This document shows, one piece after another, positions 4,495-7,488 of a stretch of 7,488 nt of DNA. Positions within the stretch are counted from its first letter, which is position 1; each line of letters starts with the position of its first letter. This stretch comes from Gemmatimonadota bacterium (GTDB lineage: Bacteria > Gemmatimonadota > Gemmatimonadetes > Longimicrobiales > UBA6960). The notes beneath the pieces are model-generated. The model was not told the origin of the DNA and ran no database searches. It saw only the letters and a program-made list of their open reading frames with translations. The stretch spans positions 1 to 7,488 of the forward strand of contig JADFLD010000087.1 of the NCBI GenBank assembly GCA_022564535.1, read 5' to 3'. The translations under genes were made by a program, and so were the position numbers.

Positions 4495-6261
4495 GTGAGC
4501 CAGCCGCAACAATCGTCGCGACATCGCCTCGCCGAGGAGATGTCCCGCTCCGAGGCGGAGATGGACGTGGCACGTGCGTTCTTGTTCGTCGCGCAGGAGG
4601 AGTATCCTCAACTCTCGGTCGACCTCTACCTGGCGCGGCTCGATCAGGTTGCCGAGGAAGTGAAGGACCGACTGGCGAACGAGACCGCCCCACTCGTCGT
4701 TCTCGACGAAGTCATTCGCACCCTCTACGGTCGGAGGAAGTTCTCCGGAAACCGGGCCGCTTACTCCGACCCGCGCAATTCGTTTCTCAACGACGTGCTC
4801 GATCGTGGACTGGGGATTCCGCTGACGCTCGGAATCGTGATTCTGGAAGTCGGATGGCGACTCGGACTGCCGCTCGAAGGCGTGAACTTTCCGGGCCATT
4901 TTCTCGTTCGCTTCGCCGGCAGCGAGGTCCGGCTTCTCATCGATCCGTTCAACGCTGGAAAAATACGTTTCGAGGACGAGGCGCAGGAGCTACTCGATCA
5001 GGTGTACCCCTTCGACTTTCAGACATCTCAAACATGTCTGACCACGTTGAGTTGCATCTGGTGGGTCAAAGGGGAGGTTTCGAGGTTGGCGGATATCGTC
5101 GGAAGAATGCGCGGGCGGACGTACCTGGCGAACGCAGCATCGGACGGACGCGAACTGGATTCAATCCTGAATGTTGAGGGTGGACCTGGCCTGGCCTCCG
5201 CCCTATCCGGAGCGATGTCGGTCGCGTCGATTGCTCGATCGGCACCAGACCGGTCTTTCGCCTACCTGCCTGCCGGCGACTCTGCTCTGCCCCTGTCTGA
5301 GCTACGGCGCATCCCGACGTTCAGGCGCCTACTCCAGAAGATGAGAGCCGGCGGCGGCACGCTGATGCTCTACTGTACGGAGGAAGATCTCAGGGCCGAC
5401 TGGGGCGAGGATACGGTGGATCGCCTGGCGCTCGATGGATGCATTGTGCTCGGTACGATCCGCGACCTCGCCCTGGACCTGGGCGCACCTCTGCTGGCGC
5501 GCGTCGAGCGGCCCGTGGATGTCCCGAACTCTGACATGACCGGGCTGGACAACCAGGAAGAGCGCGCCACGAGACAGGAATCCCTGTCAGACAGTCCGCG
5601 GCTCGGTTCACTCGTCAAACTTCTGATCCTGATCATGGGGCTTGCGGTGTTGTGGGTAGTGTGGAGCGTTTCGCGCCCATCCAGCGATGCGGAAGCCAGA
5701 GCCGAGGTGCCGGCGGATGGTGAGCCGGTTGACGTGGCTTCCATGGATATCGAGCCGGCACCACCAGTGTGGACGGCTCCAGCCGCAAACTATTCGGTGC
5801 TTGTGGGCAGCTACATCTGGCTCAAAGATGCAGAGGAACGGCGTGGAATACTGTCCGCCGATGGCAGTCTGTTCTATGTGTCGCCGACGCCTGTTCGGGG
5901 CCGCCTATACTACCGTGTGTTTGCGGGTGTTCATGAAGACAGGCTGGACGCGCTGGCTGCGATGGAGGTCCTCGTTGCCGATGGTCGCAAGCGAGTGGCC
6001 AAGCTCTGGGACGTTCGCCCCGTGCGTCTGGCATACGACCTTGGTACGTTCGACTCACTGAAGGGTGCGACCGGCCGCATCCGTGCGCTGAGTGCAGATG
6101 GAATCCCGGCGTACGTGTTGCGCGACTCGACGGCAGCGCCTGCCTATCGGGTCTTCGCGGGTGCCTATGAATCGGAGGAAGCGGCGACGGCCATGGGTGA
6201 CATGCTGGAATCGAGCAAGTTGAGCGCCGAACTCATTACCAGATCGGGTGTCGCACCGTGA
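4495..6261 (+). CDS. SirB1-like / ParA-like / tandem-SPOR membrane protein
   Basis: The frame encodes 588 residues from the chosen GTG. Residues about 20-170 match the SirB1/transglutaminase-like family (PF13369 type): VAQEEYPQLSVDLYLARLD, NSFLNDVLDRGLGIPLTLG, NFPGHFLVRF, LIDPFNAG. The His and Asp of the transglutaminase-like core are kept; no Cys occurs before residue 181. The usual helical/TPR C-terminus of SirB1 is absent. Residues about 190-340 follow the ParA/BY-kinase pattern (LANAASDGRELDSIL, GGPGLASALSG, FAYLPAGDS, LRRIPTFRRLLQKMR) but lack Walker motifs. One transmembrane helix lies at about 373-393, then an acidic Pro/Ala linker and two SPOR-like repeats (about 433-500 and 511-585), each with YRVFAG in its second half. 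SPOR domains bind glycan stripped of stem peptides at division sites, so the C-terminus is predicted periplasmic. The start is uncertain: GTG 4468, ATG 4540 or ATG 4561 are alternatives, none with a good ribosome site. The stop overlaps smc. Confidence 0.8.
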   Translation: MSQPQQSSRHRLAEEMSRSEAEMDVARAFLFVAQEEYPQLSVDLYLARLDQVAEEVKDRLANETAPLVVLDEVIRTLYGRRKFSGNRAAYSDPRNSFLNDVLDRGLGIPLTLGIVILEVGWRLGLPLEGVNFPGHFLVRFAGSEVRLLIDPFNAGKIRFEDEAQELLDQVYPFDFQTSQTCLTTLSCIWWVKGEVSRLADIVGRMRGRTYLANAASDGRELDSILNVEGGPGLASALSGAMSVASIARSAPDRSFAYLPAGDSALPLSELRRIPTFRRLLQKMRAGGGTLMLYCTEEDLRADWGEDTVDRLALDGCIVLGTIRDLALDLGAPLLARVERPVDVPNSDMTGLDNQEERATRQESLSDSPRLGSLVKLLILIMGLAVLWVVWSVSRPSSDAEARAEVPADGEPVDVASMDIEPAPPVWTAPAANYSVLVGSYIWLKDAEERRGILSADGSLFYVSPTPVRGRLYYRVFAGVHEDRLDALAAMEVLVADGRKRVAKLWDVRPVRLAYDLGTFDSLKGATGRIRALSADGIPAYVLRDSTAAPAYRVFAGAYESEEAATAMGDMLESSKLSAELITRSGVAP

Positions 6262-7488
6262 AGATCAACTCTCTGACACTCAGTGGGTTCAAATCTTTCG
6301 CCGACAAGACGAAAGTCGAGTTTCACGATGGAGTCACGGCCATCGTGGGTCCAAACGGGTGTGGAAAGTCCAACATCTCCGATGCCCTTCGCTGGGTACT
6401 CGGTGAGCAACGTGCCTCGGCGATCCGCGGCAGCCGCATGGATGAGGCGATATTCCATGGTACAGCCAGTCGGAAACCAATCCACCGTGCTGAGGTGCAG
6501 CTCCGGATTTCAAACGAAGACGGCATCCTTCCCGTGCCGTATTCGGAGGTCGTCATTGGTCGAACGGTTCTCCGTGGTGGTGAGAGTGCTTACGAAATCA
6601 ACGGGCAGACCGTGCGCCTGAGGGATGTTCAAGACTTGTGTCGTGATACGGGTCTCGGAGCAAACGCCTATTCGATCATCGAGGCCCGTATGATCGACGC
6701 GATTCTGAGTGACCGACCGGAGGAACGCCGAGCTCTGTTCGAGGAAGCGGCCGAAGTGGGGCGGTACAAGGATCGTCGTCGCACGGCGCTTCGCAGGCTG
6801 GATCAGGCCCAGGCGGATCTCCAGCGACTCGACGACGTAATCGGCGAGGTAGCCAGTAAGGTCCGGTCTCTAGCCCGCCAGCGAGGACGTGCCACGAAAT
6901 TCGGTAAGCTGCGTGAACGCAGGCTCGTTCTTGAGGTCGCCGTAGCGGTCGACATGCTCGATGCCATGGAAGTCCGTCTGCTCGATGCCGACCGTGTTCT
7001 CGAACAAACCCAGCGTTCCAGGCCGGAAGCCGAGGCGGCTCTGGCACGCGACGAAACCGAAGTTGAGGCTCTTCGCCTGCAACTCGTTGAGCGGGAACGG
7101 GAACGAGGCCAGCTGGCATCCCGACTTGAGGCCGTGCGAAACCGCCTTGAGGAAATCGAGCGCCAGCGACTGGTCACCGATGAGCGCGTGACAGCAGCCC
7201 GTTCCAGGATCGAGGCTATCGGACGAGAGCATGCAGAGATCGGTGATCGTCAGGAATCATTGGTGGACGAACGGGACGCCGGTGCGAAGAGACTGGCCGC
7301 TGGCACCGCGGAACTGATCGAGTTGCGGGACAAGGAAGCGGACCTAGCCGCGAAGGTCGGCACACTGCGGTCTCGTCGCCAGGAACTCGAGCGAGTCGAG
7401 GCCGAGACCCGAAATTCGCTCACGGCGAAGTTGGCGGAAATCGGCATCATTGGAGCAGAAGCCGAGTCGCGTCGTGAGCGCAAGAAAG
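6258..7488 (+). CDS. smc: Chromosome segregation ATPase Smc, N-terminal part
   Basis: Smc is the core of bacterial condensin (Smc-ScpAB), an ATP-driven loop extruder that organises and separates chromosomes. The first 410 residues are present; full-length proteins are usually about 1,150-1,200, so the hinge, second coiled coil and signature/Walker B half lie outside the window. Visible: MKINSLTLSGFKSF opening, P-loop GPNGCGKSN at 31-39, RWVLGEQ at 45-51, the SAIRGSRMDEAIFHGT segment at 54-69, DTGLGANAYSIIE at 130-142, and RPEERRALFEEAA at 153-165. From about 170 to the right edge is a long charged heptad-type coiled coil. The GTG at 6258-6260 overlaps the TGA of the upstream gene (GTGA), so translation is probably coupled; no separate strong ribosome site is seen. 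B. subtilis Smc has ISQGK where this protein has IEARM, and AAGV where it has AAEV. Confidence 0.97.
   Translation, partial: MKINSLTLSGFKSFADKTKVEFHDGVTAIVGPNGCGKSNISDALRWVLGEQRASAIRGSRMDEAIFHGTASRKPIHRAEVQLRISNEDGILPVPYSEVVIGRTVLRGGESAYEINGQTVRLRDVQDLCRDTGLGANAYSIIEARMIDAILSDRPEERRALFEEAAEVGRYKDRRRTALRRLDQAQADLQRLDDVIGEVASKVRSLARQRGRATKFGKLRERRLVLEVAVAVDMLDAMEVRLLDADRVLEQTQRSRPEAEAALARDETEVEALRLQLVERERERGQLASRLEAVRNRLEEIERQRLVTDERVTAARSRIEAIGREHAEIGDRQESLVDERDAGAKRLAAGTAELIELRDKEADLAAKVGTLRSRRQELERVEAETRNSLTAKLAEIGIIGAEAESRRERKK

Noticed and set aside
5000..5110. Frameshift splitting the SirB1-like part from the SPOR part
   Set aside because: Neither other plus-strand frame continues a SirB1-like tail or supplies a P-loop; one meets a stop soon and the other is unrecognisable. 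A deletion fusion remains possible.

Overview
The window is a GC-rich piece of a bacterial chromosome holding five protein genes. From left to right these are a cut-off metallo-beta-lactamase-fold hydrolase (minus strand), the ATP-dependent protease Lon (plus), the selenophosphate synthetase SelD (minus), a membrane-anchored SirB1-like/SPOR fusion protein (plus), and the first third of the condensin subunit Smc (plus). No IS element, phage gene, CRISPR array, tRNA or rRNA is visible. The style of the Lon, hydrolase and Smc proteins, and the SPOR gene directly ahead of smc, suggest Gemmatimonadota or a near relative. That placement rests on pattern memory and is only moderately secure.

Layout. 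At 1-449 (minus) lie the first 149 codons of a COG2220-type hydrolase whose zinc motif reads HPHYDN rather than HxHxDH. Bases 450-767 are a divergent intergenic region toward lon, with a 9-base direct repeat at an 11-base period. At 768-3290 (plus) is a complete 840-residue Lon with every catalytic motif, an acidic low-complexity insert just before Walker A, and a lysine/arginine-rich tail. Lon converges on selD with only 23 bases between the two stop codons.

The main discovery is in selD (minus, 4375 to 3314). The gene looks as if it starts at 4291 and lacks its catalytic N-terminus. Reading upstream in the same frame gives that N-terminus, preceded by a purine-rich ribosome site and an ATG, and interrupted only by an in-frame TGA at 4307-4309. 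The TGA sits exactly where the family has its catalytic Cys/Sec (SHGAG-U-ASK). A hairpin with the geometry of a bacterial SECIS element begins on the next base. SelD is therefore very probably a selenoprotein, and the organism probably inserts selenocysteine at UGA. The ATG at 4291 lies inside the SECIS apical loop.

The right half is a probable two-gene transcription unit. The first gene joins an N-terminal SirB1/transglutaminase-like domain, a middle region that resembles a ParA/BY-kinase ATPase without its nucleotide-binding motifs, one transmembrane helix, and two tandem SPOR-like repeats. Its stop overlaps the GTG start of smc by four bases. A septal-peptidoglycan-type protein translated together with the chromosome-organising ATPase suggests a link between envelope/division and chromosome segregation, but that role is inference.
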